Part shown: one piece after another, positions 52,362 through 60,261 of the stretch
How positions within the stretch are numbered: the first letter of the stretch is position 1
How the letters are laid out: every line of letters begins with the position of its first letter
From: an uncultured Oscillibacter sp.
GTDB lineage: Bacteria > Bacillota > Clostridia > Oscillospirales > Oscillospiraceae
Direction: 5' to 3'
Length of the DNA stretch: 64,000 nt
Assembly: GCF_910579365.1 (NCBI RefSeq)
Contig: NZ_CAJTUX010000001.1
Location: 130,605 to 194,604, forward strand
Made by a program: the position numbers and the translations under genes
The notes under the pieces: generated by a model
What the model saw: the letters and a program-made list of their open reading frames with translations, nothing else
Database searches by the model: none
Told to the model about the DNA's origin: nothing

Positions 52362-53489
52362 ATGTCTATGCCAACTATTTTGCCTTCGGGCCAACTCCAT
52401 CCGAATCTGTTTAACGGTCCCTTTGTTAAGCAAGTTGACAGTAGTACGTCCATAGCCACAGGTGAACCGGGCGCTAAAGTCCACGGCAACACGACGGCAG
52501 AAAAGGGCAACAAAATCTGGCTTGAGGACCAAGGTAGCGTGATTGACCTCTCTGGCCGTTTCAGCAGCAAGCGGGTCGATTCCTATGATGGCAAAAAGGT
52601 CGTAGAAAACAAGGGCATGGGGCTTATTATTGAAACGATCCAGCCCGGTGTTTTCACTGCGGAGGACGCGAACAAGTCTGCATCGTCCGGCGGAGCTACC
52701 CACGGTTTCTTCTACCGCAAGACGGATTTCCTGTTCAGCGCCGCTCAGGAGTACACCGCCCTTGGTGAAAACGAGGTGTTCCGCCATCGCAACATCGACG
52801 ATGTGAATTTTGTTCGGGACACACTGGACTTCTTCACCGATGGGAATTACACCCAGGCGGATGTGAACCGTATGCAGGATCAGATGACGGCGGTGGTTCG
52901 GGAACTGGCCCAGCAGATCAAGGACGGCGGATCGCCGGATTTGAGCAAGGTAAAAACCACTCTGAGTGTGGGCGGCAGTGAGGTTTCTATTTCTCAGCTT
53001 CTGGAGATGCAGAAAACAGGGCGGGAGTTGTCAGAGTCCTTTAGCGGGATGACCTCCGGCTCCCTGACCGGCCATAATATTGAGGCGTTTGCAGAAATGG
53101 GAATTGCAAAATCCCTGGGTAACTACTATGGCAGCAATAAGGGGGAAATCGGCAAATTGTTTTCCTCTGCTGTTGACCGCCTGTACGAAAAAGGCATGGC
53201 TCAAGTGGAAAAGGCTGAGGCATGGGGGCAGACTATAACCTATGCCGCTAATACATCCGGCAATAAGGATGCAGTGAAAACAGAACTAAATATTGCTGAC
53301 CTGTTTTCCAAGCTGGATACCAGCAGCAAGAGCAACTTTGCACAGAGTTTTTCGTCTGCGCTGTCTCAAGCAAGAACGCTGGTGCAGCAGTATTGCAATC
53401 AGTATAATCTGCTGACTTCTCATGTTGGGCTGGCTGGCGCTACGGACAATATCTCAAAATTCTTCCAAGCATGGATGGATCGGAATTGA
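52362..53489 (+). CDS. Cargo protein C, first of two tandem paralogues
   Basis: 375 residues, strong TTAGGAGGATTTCATT ribosome site. A polar, Ser/Gly/Thr-rich N-terminus (about 1-110) leads to the shared core: GGATHGFFYRKTDFLFSAAQ, NEVFRHRNIDDVNFVRDTLD, NPDLSKVKTTL-like, LQEMQKTGRELSESF-like and VQQYCNQYNL. Roughly half of the residues match protein D by eye, along the whole length after residue 80. No signal peptide, no membrane helix, no domain I can name. The C-terminal half is helical. Confidence 0.75.
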   Translation: MSMPTILPSGQLHPNLFNGPFVKQVDSSTSIATGEPGAKVHGNTTAEKGNKIWLEDQGSVIDLSGRFSSKRVDSYDGKKVVENKGMGLIIETIQPGVFTAEDANKSASSGGATHGFFYRKTDFLFSAAQEYTALGENEVFRHRNIDDVNFVRDTLDFFTDGNYTQADVNRMQDQMTAVVRELAQQIKDGGSPDLSKVKTTLSVGGSEVSISQLLEMQKTGRELSESFSGMTSGSLTGHNIEAFAEMGIAKSLGNYYGSNKGEIGKLFSSAVDRLYEKGMAQVEKAEAWGQTITYAANTSGNKDAVKTELNIADLFSKLDTSSKSNFAQSFSSALSQARTLVQQYCNQYNLLTSHVGLAGATDNISKFFQAWMDRN

Positions 53490-53508
53490 TAAATGGAGGG
53501 AATGCGAT

Positions 53509-54657
53509 ATGGCTATCGTTTCATTATCTGGACAATATGCTGGGTGCAACCCTGCGGTTCAACACACCGTAGGCCAGACAAGTGAAGTGGGCCACAAAGC
53601 ATCTTTGGACGCAGCCAAAGTACAAGCAGTTACAGATATGGTCAATCGTGATTATCATGCTGGAAAGTTTGACTTGTTTGATCCAAGCATCTGTCTCAAC
53701 TATGACGGTGCCGATGATGCCGTTAGTGACTCGTCGCTGACTGGAAAAACAGTTGTTCAGAACAAACCTACAGGCTGGATCATCACTACAATCGACCCCA
53801 ACATGACCACTGCTGACGATGCGAGAAAAAGTGCAAAAGCGGGCGGCGCTACCCATGCGTTTTTATATCAGAGCTTTGACTTTCTGACGGACGCAGCAAA
53901 GGAATACGCTACATTAGGGGATAATGAGGTATTCCAGCATCGGAATATCAATGATCTGTCCTTTGTGCGCGATACATTGAGCTTTTTCACAGGTGAGGAC
54001 TACTATAAAACTGGATACATCGACGAAACGCAAAGTGCTTTGATGGATCAAATCACAAATGTTGTCCAGGAGCTATCCCAGCAGATTAAAAATGGGGAAA
54101 ACCCGGATTTAAGTAAAGTGAAAACGACACTCACTATTGGCGGCTCAGATGTTACGATTTCCAAACTGAAGGAAATGCAGCAAATAGGCCGAGAACTATC
54201 GGAGTCTTTCAAAAATGTCAGCGCAGGGTCCTTGAATGGTCAAACCACAGAGGCTTTTGCCAAAATGGGAATTGCCAAATCCCTTAGTAGCTATTATGCC
54301 GGAGATAAGGGAGAAGCAGGTACAATGTTCTCCACTGCTATTGACCGTCTGTACGAACGGGGCATAGCACAGGTGCAACGGGGTCAAGTGTGGTCACAGT
54401 CTGTCATTGGCGCGGCTAAGACATCCAGCAGCCAAGATGCAGTAAAAGTAGGGTTAGATATTGCTGATACATTTTCAAAGCTGGGTGGTAGTAGCAAGAG
54501 CGGCCTCTCTTATAGTTTTTCTTCTGCGCTGTCCCAGATGCGGAGCATTGTGCAGCAATACTGTAGTCAGTATAATATGCCGACTTCCTATGTCGGGTTG
54601 GCCGGAGCTACAGTAGGAATTGAAAAATTCTTTCAAGCGTGGACAGAGAAACTTTAA
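53509..54657 (+). CDS. Cargo protein D, second tandem paralogue
   Basis: 382 residues, start ATG 53509 after GGAGGG. Same plan as protein C: GGATHAFLYQSFDFLTDAAK, NEVFQHRNINDLSFVRDTLS, PDLSKVKTTLTIGGSDVTIS, GRELSESFKNVSAGSLNGQT and IVQQYCSQYNMP. The N-terminal 100 residues differ most from C, and it has an extra seven residues after FFTGEDYY. The two genes are 19 bases apart and codon choices differ, so the duplication is not recent. A strong terminator follows. Confidence 0.75.
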   Translation: MAIVSLSGQYAGCNPAVQHTVGQTSEVGHKASLDAAKVQAVTDMVNRDYHAGKFDLFDPSICLNYDGADDAVSDSSLTGKTVVQNKPTGWIITTIDPNMTTADDARKSAKAGGATHAFLYQSFDFLTDAAKEYATLGDNEVFQHRNINDLSFVRDTLSFFTGEDYYKTGYIDETQSALMDQITNVVQELSQQIKNGENPDLSKVKTTLTIGGSDVTISKLKEMQQIGRELSESFKNVSAGSLNGQTTEAFAKMGIAKSLSSYYAGDKGEAGTMFSTAIDRLYERGIAQVQRGQVWSQSVIGAAKTSSSQDAVKVGLDIADTFSKLGGSSKSGLSYSFSSALSQMRSIVQQYCSQYNMPTSYVGLAGATVGIEKFFQAWTEKL

Positions 54658-54700
54658 GAGCCCTATCTGTAGAGTATTCATTGGTAACAGTCTATGAAAT

Positions 54701-54740
54701 AAAGCCCGTCTGAATCCATGTAAGGACTCAGGCGGGCTTT
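54701..54740 (+). terminator. Terminator of the cargo cassette
   Basis: AAAGCCCGTCTGA / TCAGGCGGGCTTT, 13-bp stem with one G-T pair, TTTTG tail, 43 bases after gene D. Confidence 0.92.
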
Positions 54741-54783
54741 TGTATGCACCCCGAAACCGTCAGCTAACAGTGATAAGTGAATT

Positions 54784-54804
54784 TAGTTCCTTATCACTAT
54801 AAAG
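54784..54804. repeat. Right imperfect terminal inverted repeat of the element
   Basis: Contains TAGTTCCTTATCACTATA. Partner of 42702-42722. It also forms a local palindrome with AGTGATAAG at 54769-54777. Confidence 0.62.
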
Positions 54805-54888
54805 GCAATGGTTTTCAGGTTTTGCTCCTTTAGAGCTTCACCATTACTGTACCATTTCTTCACCATTTTGCCATTGACTTATGTGCAG

Positions 54889-56026
54889 TTACATTCTGCT
54901 GGCCTCAAATTGCCGTACACCGGCGGTCAGTGAGCTATCTGTCACATGCACATATTTATCCATGGTGGTCTGGATACTGGCGTGACCCAGTAGCTTCTGA
55001 AGTACCTTCGGCTGCATTCCGCTCTCATCGCAAATTTTGTAAAGATGGGTGTCATAGCTGCTATTTTTGCTGGGCTCCCCTGTCTGAAAATTGATAAAGA
55101 CCAAATTTGTCATAACCAACGCACTATTTTGTCCAGCGCGCCGGTCAACATAAGCCAGTGTCTGATTCAGCAGAGGAGATTGTTTCCGAAATTCCTTGGA
55201 TGCGTGAACCGCTAAGAGGATGTTATATGCTCTGATCGTGAGTGGGATTGTGCGGTAGCTGGTAACTGTGTTGGGCGGCCCTGCTCTCCGCTCTGTCCGC
55301 TTGTGCCGGAACTCCAAAGTCTTGTTTACTGTGCGTGTCCTTTTTCCCAGCCGATGCAGTCCCAAGTCAAACCAATCATCTCACCAGTACACAGACCGGT
55401 CTCTTAAATAAGTGCATACTGGTAATAATTGTGTGACCCTTTTACCACTTCCAAAAACGTTTCCTGTTCTTCGACCGTGAGATACTTGATATCGCCGGGA
55501 ACGCGTACCGGCTTGGCGTATCTAACCCCGTCCATAGGATGTTTAGGGATCATACCATTCATCTCAGCAGAACGAAACATCGTACCCATTGCGATACAGG
55601 TTTGTCGGATAGTTGAGCCCGCGTAATCGGCATCCATTCCAATCAGAATTTTCGTACAGTGCATGGGTCGCACATCCCGCAGAAGCATTTTTCCAATTAC
55701 CGGCTGAACATTGTTTACATACCTTTCACGGTAGTTTCGGCGAGTATTAAGGGCCAAATCACCTACAATGTTCTCAATCCAAAATTCAAACCATGCGTCT
55801 ACCGTCATATCAGGCGACGCAAAGTTTTCTTCGTTCTGCTCCGCGCTCTGTCCTCCCTGCCTGCCGAGAACCCGTGCTTCCTCAGCCAGTTTACGGCTTC
55901 TGGACGCTTTCGGAAACATTTATCATGCCTTTTCCCTGCTTTGTCAACAAATCGTGCTAAGTATAACCCATCCTTTCTCCGGCAAATTCCTTTATCACAT
56001 TCTTTGCCTTTCAAGTTCTTTCCCAT
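54889..56026 (-). pseudogene. Tyrosine integrase, broken in three frames
   Basis: Three pieces in three different frames rebuild a normal integrase of about 380 codons. 56026-55805 gives the N-terminal arm-binding part (DKGICRRKDGLYLARFVDKA). 55919-55404 gives the core-binding domain (WFEFWIENIVGDLALNTRRNY). 55365-54889 gives the catalytic end with the H-x2-R-type box KLLGHASIQTTMDKYVHV and its tyrosine. A TAA interrupts YYQYALI before ETGLCTGEMIGLTWD, and frameshifts lie near 55900 and 55340. It should be inactive. It sits just outside the right end of the mobilizable element, so it belongs to an older insertion. Confidence 0.9.
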
Positions 56027-56235
56027 AAACCGGCTCCTTTCTCACAAAGAAAGAGAGCACTCTACTACACCATGAGTATAGCAGATACCGCCCTCTATCT
56101 CAAGCGTTATTTTACCGCTCTTTTTAATAGGTCATATTATGACTTTCTGTCCAATATAATCCTCAAATTCCTTTCGCTTTACCAATTTTTTTGAACCGGA
56201 AAAAAGGACAAACGGACAGTTAGGCATATGCAGCA

Positions 56236-56269
56236 GCGGGTCCGCGGTTCGAATCCCCGCCAGGTCACC
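56236..56269 (+). other. 3' tRNA-like fragment, probable attachment site
   Basis: GGTCCGCGGTTCGAATCCCC then GCCAGGTCACC reads like a tRNA variable loop, T arm (TTCGAAT loop, one mismatch in the stem) and 3' acceptor strand. No matching 5' half (GACCTGG) is upstream, so it is a fragment, as left by integrases that use the 3' end of tRNA genes. It lies 210 bases from the integrase pseudogene. Confidence 0.55.
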
Positions 56270-56679
56270 CCTCACTCATTAAAATTTTTCGCAGTTCATC
56301 CGCGGTCATGGGACTTGGAATGCGGCTCAGCGCCTCCTTCAGCCCCTCAATGGCCTCCACCGGGTGCTGCCCCTCCGCGTCCCGGTGCGTCAGCTGCCGG
56401 TGGTCCGTTACGCCGCCCGGGGACGGGACGGGCTCCGGCGGCGCTTCTCCGCTCACAACGGAGTCGGAGACGAACAGAAACCCCATATCGGACTTCTTGA
56501 CAACCCCGGCTTCCGCCCGGATATTCACCGTCACTTCCCCGGGAGAGATAGTAAAGCCACTCTAGCCCGGTGTCCGTCTCGATTTCCAGCCGGGAGGACA
56601 GGTTTTCCCCCTTGTAGCCCTGGGACCGTTCACAGGGTGGAATCTCCAGCCTCCAGTTTTTCAATGTAATCATAGGCAT
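56265..56679 (-). pseudogene. Frameshifted phage gene
   Basis: The first frame reads MPMITLKNWRLEIPPCERSQ, then KGENLSSRLEIETDTGLEW. After TGG at about 56560 the message continues one frame over as TISPGEVTVNIRAEAGVVKK and ends ADELRKILMSEG. A one-base indel explains the break. The protein would have been about 135 residues; similar small genes stand behind phage tail fibres, but I cannot name it. Confidence 0.65.
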
Positions 56680-56688
56680 GTCCCTTTC

Positions 56689-56972
56689 TCATTCCACAAC
56701 CGTCTTGACGCCGTAGTACAAGATGATACAGCCCGCGGCCCCGTTGCCGCCCTGGCTGCCCGCGCCTCCCGCGCCGGCGGCTCCGCCGTAAACCGTGATA
56801 CGCCCTCCATTCATAGCGGCCGCAAGGGTTCCCCCTCCGCCGCCACCGCCGTGAAGGTGCCGGCCTCCAGGCGGTTCCCCATCAGGCCGGAGGCCAGGTG
56901 AAGGGAAGCTGAGTCGATGTTGGCGGTGTTGAAGGTCCGGTTGCTGTAAACAATTTTATTTTGCTCCGCCAC
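56689..56972 (-). pseudogene. Phage tail-fibre-like remnant, frameshifted
   Basis: Starts at GTG 56972 (AEQNKIVYSNRTFNTANIDS) four bases after the scaffold stop. It ends in this frame at GEPLRPL. Shifted one base, the same DNA reads GGTLAAAMNGGRITVYGGAG, then GGAGAGGSQGGNGAAGC and ILYYGVKTVVE. That is the Gly-rich end common in phage tail-fibre/collagen-like proteins. The middle of the original gene is probably deleted as well. Confidence 0.65.
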
Positions 56973-56976
56973 AACG

Positions 56977-57453
56977 TCACCTTCTTTGCGGGGCCATAGC
57001 GACAAACTGCACGGAGAGTCCCGCCCAGTAGTTGCCCTTGCCCTTGTTGGCGGGGTCGGCGATGGCCTTCTTCAGCTCCGCGACAAAATGATTCCGGGTG
57101 AACTCGTTGACGAATTCCTTGCCGTCCAGGGCCTGCTCCGCCGCCTCGGTAAGGATGCGGTCGGTTTCGGCCTCCTTTTCGGCCTTCTTGCGGTCGGCCT
57201 CTTCCTGCTTGTAGCGCTCCAGCTCCTTACGGATGGCCTCAGCGTTGCCGCTGGCCTCCTCCAGCTTCTTGATGGTGTTGTCGCGGTCGGAGAGGGCAGC
57301 TTTCAGCCGCTCCACCTCGTCGGCCAGGTCTTTGGCCTTGCCCTTAGCCACGTACTCGCCGCCGGAGAGGTCCGCCAGCTTCATGCCCTTGGTCTTCTCG
57401 TTGAACTGCTCCAGAGTCAGGGATTCGCCGTTAAAAATGCTTTTGAAGTCCAT
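56977..57453 (-). CDS. Phage scaffold-like protein (minor structural GP20 family)
   Basis: 158 residues. Short N-terminal head (MDFKSIFNGESLTLEQFNEK), a long charged coiled coil (about 45-105, LADEVERLKAALSDRDNTIKKL, RKELERYKQEEADRKKAEKE), and the C-terminal helix EFTRNHFVAELKKAIADPANKGKG typical of scaffolding proteins that template capsid assembly. The normal partner, the major capsid gene, is missing, so it is a relic even though the frame is intact. AAAGGAACCTC precedes the ATG. Confidence 0.82.
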   Translation of the reverse strand: MDFKSIFNGESLTLEQFNEKTKGMKLADLSGGEYVAKGKAKDLADEVERLKAALSDRDNTIKKLEEASGNAEAIRKELERYKQEEADRKKAEKEAETDRILTEAAEQALDGKEFVNEFTRNHFVAELKKAIADPANKGKGNYWAGLSVQFVAMAPQRR

Positions 57454-57557
57454 GAGGTTCCTTTCTGCCCCGAGATGGTTTTGATTTGTAAAGCCGCTGC
57501 ACCACAGCGCGGGGGCGGGCGCTCTTTAAACCTCCGCGCCGGGAGGAAAAGTTGTAT

Positions 57558-57630
57558 AAAACCACCTGAGTGGGTTTTACCAAAAGAAAAAGCGTGGTCA
57601 CTCACCCATTTCCGGATGAATAACCACGCT
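57558..57630 (-). terminator. Two hairpins upstream of the scaffold gene
   Basis: AGCGTGGT / ACCACGCT (57591-57630) with TTTTTC on the minus strand, then AAAACCCACT-type arms at 57558-57578. They end transcription from the 57670-57861 gene side. Confidence 0.7.
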
Positions 57631-57669
57631 CGGTTCTTCGCCGTCAACGCTTAGACGGCGGAAAAGTAT

Positions 57670-57861
57670 TTACTTTGTCAGCCCTGTTTTCTTTGCCCAG
57701 TCGAGCCATAGCCCGCATTGATTATGGTTTTTGCAGCGCGGAGTTTCTTCCCCTTTGTGCTCGCAGGTATAGCACGGAAAACTGAACATCGGCGATTGGA
57801 TAAAGCGCTCTACGAGTTCTGCCGGGAAAAGTCCAGCATTGCAAAGATTCCCGTCAAACAT
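57670..57861 (-). CDS. Small phage-type protein with Cys motif
   Basis: 63 residues: MFDGNLCNAGLFPAELVERF, then PCYTCEHKGEETPRCKNHNQCG with CxxC-x10-C-x5-C, probably a zinc knot. Unknown function; such small Cys-rich genes sit between capsid genes in Firmicutes phages. The ATG overlaps the end of the 44-residue gene before it (AATGTTTGA). Confidence 0.68.
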   Translation of the reverse strand: MFDGNLCNAGLFPAELVERFIQSPMFSFPCYTCEHKGEETPRCKNHNQCGLWLDWAKKTGLTK

Positions 57862-57988
57862 TCTTCTTCACCTCCTCCCGCCGCACCCGCACAACCTTCA
57901 CGCCGTCCTTGACGGGTATCAGCTCCACGCGTTCGCCCTTGGAAAGGACAGCTTCGGCGGCTTTGATGGTCTTTTCATCTATTATCAT
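57854..57988 (-). CDS. 44-residue phage protein
   Basis: MIIDEKTIKAAEAVLSKGER, then VELIPVKDGVKVVRVRREEV. ATG overlaps the stop of the minor capsid fragment (ATGA), and its end overlaps the next gene by eight bases, so it was part of the phage operon. The AGGTATG-like ribosome region is GGTGGTAAAGGT. Role unknown. Confidence 0.62.
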   Translation of the reverse strand: MIIDEKTIKAAEAVLSKGERVELIPVKDGVKVVRVRREEVKKNV

Positions 57989-58715
57989 ACCTTTACCACC
58001 GTCGGCCCCGTCATGGACCGTGTCCTTTCCAGCCTGGGTGTCAGGCCGGTTTTCTCGCAGAAGGCTTTGTATTCCCGCCCAAGGGCGGCGGACTTTTTCC
58101 GGGCCTGGGCGGCCCCCAGCTTGTCCCCTGCCGCCGTCATGGCGTCCCGCTCATCCTTGGCATACCGGATGGCCGTTTCCAGCTGACGCTGCTTTTGGCT
58201 GGCCTCGTACCGGGTCATTTCAATGTCCTTCCACTTTACCGTCTCACTGCTCCGGCGGTTGATCTCCGACAGCTCCTTTTTGCTGTACACCGGACGGGAG
58301 ACGCCGTAGATAATCGGCGTTGCGTAGTGGTGGCAGTTTAAGGTCCCGATAGGCCGTTTGAGGCCGCTGTTGATGCGGTCCCACTCCGCCTTGCGGTACT
58401 GTCGCCCTTGGATGTCAATGTGGTCTGGGGCGCACAAGGCATGAGCGGAGATTTCCACGCCGTCGGCCCCGAAGCGACGCCCGGTCTCCTCCATCATCTC
58501 CCCATTCAGCCGCCGCACGCCCTCCAGGATATTCATTCGGGCTTGGCTGTCCAGGCGGCGGGAGTATCCGGAATCGAACGTCACCCGCCGGAGGCCGCTT
58601 TTCGCCATGTCCTTGACGGTGGAGCGGACGGCGGTGTGGTAGTCCACCGTCCCGGTTTGGACAAAGGTAATGGCTCGGTCAATGGCGGATATGTAATACT
58701 CCTGGAGAGCGCACG
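57985..58715 (-). pseudogene. Phage minor capsid protein 2-like, 5'-truncated
   Basis: The open frame reads ALQEYYISAIDRAITFVQTG, TVDYHTAVRSTVKDMAKSGL, then SGYSRRLDSQARMNILEGVR, HALCAPDHIDIQGRQY, GTLNCHHYATPIIYGVSRPV and ends LERTRSMTGPTVVKV. This is the C-terminal half of phage minor capsid protein 2 (portal-associated). In-frame sequence continues upstream of GTG 58647 to about 58715 with no start, so the N-terminal half was lost when the prophage decayed. Confidence 0.78.
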
Positions 58716-58853
58716 GTGGCGGCAGGCCATACCACCACCAGCCATGTTAATGTATTCGGTGGTGAAACCACCCTTTACACAATACATCCCAAGAGCAGAT
58801 ACTTGCGCATTGCCCGGGGACATGATATACTGACATGCAATAAGGGGGGCTGA

Positions 58854-59276
58854 ATGATGGAAGCCATTGAATATTTGTGGAAGGACCGTAAGCGTTTTTG
58901 GGGCATGCCCCTTTCGTTTACCCGGTACCGTCTCAGCGAGGACCGCCTGTTCTGCGAGACGGGCTTTCTCAACGTGAAATCGGACGAGGTGCTGCTTTAC
59001 CGGGTCCGGGACCTGCGGCTGACCATGAATCTGGGGCAGCGTATTTTTGGCGTGGGAACGGTATGCGTCGTGTCCTCGGACAAAAGCATTCCGCATCTGG
59101 ACCTGAAGAATGTAAAGGACCCCCGCATGGTGAAGGAGCTGATTCACCAGAATGTGGAAGCAGCCAAAGACCGGCGCCGCATACGGGCCACGGAGCTGTT
59201 GGGCGGAGAGGACGGTCCTGTCTATCAGGAGCATGACGAAGACGCAGACCTGGATATGGATGAGGATGAATTTTGA
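58854..59276 (+). CDS. PH-domain (YdbT/bPH2-type) protein
   Basis: 140 residues. A bacterial PH domain (about 10-100): YRLSEDRLFCETGFLNVKSDEVLLYRVRDL, then GTVCVVSSDKSIPHLDLKNV. An unusual acidic tail of 20 residues follows (EHDEDADLDMDEDEF). Lacks the membrane helices of YdbT. AAGGGGGGCTGA precedes ATGATG. Function unknown; likely host gene, the first after the prophage remnant. A terminator follows 13 bases later. Confidence 0.8.
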   Translation: MMEAIEYLWKDRKRFWGMPLSFTRYRLSEDRLFCETGFLNVKSDEVLLYRVRDLRLTMNLGQRIFGVGTVCVVSSDKSIPHLDLKNVKDPRMVKELIHQNVEAAKDRRRIRATELLGGEDGPVYQEHDEDADLDMDEDEF

Positions 59277-59289
59277 TATGTATATACCG

Positions 59290-59324
59290 CACAGGGACTT
59301 CGAAAGGAAGTTCCTGTGTTTTTA
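59290..59324 (+). terminator. Terminator of the PH-domain gene
   Basis: CACAGGGACTTC / GAAGTTCCTGTG stem (one G-T pair) and TTTTTATT. Confidence 0.9.
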
Positions 59325-59485
59325 TTCGCATTTGCTTCTCCGGGACGCTTTGAAACCTGTGGTCTTCGGCTCCGCCGGACCGAAGGCGTGGGGCGGCAGA
59401 TGAAAAACGGCGGAAAAAATCCGCAAGAGACCCCATCGAAAAGGATGGAATCTCTTGCGGAAAATTGACATGCAGACAGACGGTC

Positions 59486-59953
59486 TTACTGGTCCAGAAG
59501 CTCGCCTTGCATGCGCTCCAGGACCTCGGGGGCCTGCCGGTCCATCTTCTCGGGGAAGCCGAAATAGCTGACGCAGATGATGTTGTCTCCGCCCACTTTC
59601 GGCGCGGCGGGCTGGAGCTGCTTGCCCGCGAAGTCCATCTCCCGCAGCGTCTCGAAGATGCCGTCGAAGTCCACCTCGCCCTCGCCCATGGCGGCGTGCT
59701 GGCGCTGCTCCTCGGTGGGGCCGGACCAGCGGTAGACCACGATGAAGCTGGAGATTTCCACGCCGGTCTCCTTCAGGGCCTTGCGGTACTCCTCCTCGCA
59801 CTCTTTCGAGAACAGAGGATGCTTATAAAAGGGGTTAATCCGGGGATGGGGAGACTGCTCGATGTACTTGTAGCCCCAGTCCGCCACCTTGCGGACGTAG
59901 TCTTTGATGGGCATCTGCTTGGCCAGGACGTCAACGTCGAACGCAATTTTCAT
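59486..59953 (-). CDS. Sugar-phosphate isomerase/epimerase with internal deletion
   Basis: 155 residues where the TIM-barrel family has about 290. The N-terminus (MKIAFDVDVLAKQMPIKDYV, KYIEQSPHPRINPFYKHPLF, VVYRWSGPTEEQRQH) and the C-terminus (GEGEVDFDGIFETLREMDFA, VSYFGFPEKMDRQAPEVLER) both match the family well. About 130-140 residues between TEEQRQ and GEGEV are missing without loss of frame. The lost part holds the metal-binding Glu/Asp/His residues, so the product should be inactive. GGAAAGGAGC precedes the ATG. Probably once part of the four-carbon sugar-acid pathway encoded next to it. Confidence 0.8.
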   Translation of the reverse strand: MKIAFDVDVLAKQMPIKDYVRKVADWGYKYIEQSPHPRINPFYKHPLFSKECEEEYRKALKETGVEISSFIVVYRWSGPTEEQRQHAAMGEGEVDFDGIFETLREMDFAGKQLQPAAPKVGGDNIICVSYFGFPEKMDRQAPEVLERMQGELLDQ

Positions 59954-60111
59954 GGTGGATGCTCCTTTCCCCGGTCACTGACTGATGATCTGCCGCAGCG
60001 CGTCGATGGAAGTATGGACCCCTTATTTATGGTGTTTTGATAATATTATCCAAATATCCCGCCTCTATTTTAGATGTTGTGCCGGTTTTTCCTGGCGCGT
60101 CCTGATATAGA
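59954..60111. other. Scar with remnant of a gene 3' end
   Basis: On the minus strand about 59979-60015 reads SIDALRQIISQ then a stop, followed by the isomerase ribosome site. It looks like the C-terminus of a deleted upstream gene. The A/T-rich rest shows no gene. Confidence 0.4.
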
Positions 60112-60145
60112 AACGCCTTGAGACAGACCTCTGTCCCAAGGCGTT
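60112..60145 (-). terminator. Terminator downstream of the PrpR-type regulator
   Basis: AACGCCTTG / CAAGGCGTT stem with an inner GACAGA pairing and TTTC on the minus strand. A perfect GC palindrome (ACGGCGGCC arms) lies at 60204-60224, nearer the regulator stop. Confidence 0.7.
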
Positions 60146-60261
60146 CCGCATTCTTCGTTTCAGCGGGCGGTGAAGAGACCGCCGGCCGGACACACAATCC
60201 AGAACGGCGGCCAATGGCCGCCGTCCCTGCAAAATTCTTGAAAAACGACGTCCCACGGGCC

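Larger units (their letters stand above)
42702..54804. mobile_element. Integrated mobilizable element, about 12.1 kb
   Basis: Boundaries are proposed from an imperfect inverted repeat (18 of 21 bases) at 42702-42722 and 54784-54804. Contents, left to right: serine recombinase, TnpW-like protein, GTAC palindrome, primase/helicase, MobV relaxase, oriT-like site (all on the minus strand), then a DUF6076-like protein, a sigma-like protein and four cargo genes on the plus strand. No conjugation (T4SS) genes are present, so transfer would need a helper element. The cargo genes are A/T-richer than the host. The recombinase plus TnpW plus mobilization combination resembles the Tn4451 group in general plan. 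Confidence 0.72.
56265..58715 (-). mobile_element. Decayed prophage remnant
   Basis: Minus-strand phage genes in structural order, most of them broken: minor capsid fragment, two tiny genes, scaffold protein, tail-fibre-like remnant and a frameshifted gene. Portal, terminase, major capsid and lysis genes are absent. The right edge near 58715 is where the capsid reading frame loses similarity. Confidence 0.8.

Noticed and set aside
56200..56273. A complete tRNA gene at the fragment
   Set aside because: The 5' acceptor strand (GACCTGG) and D arm are missing and the anticodon region does not fold; only the 3' part fits.
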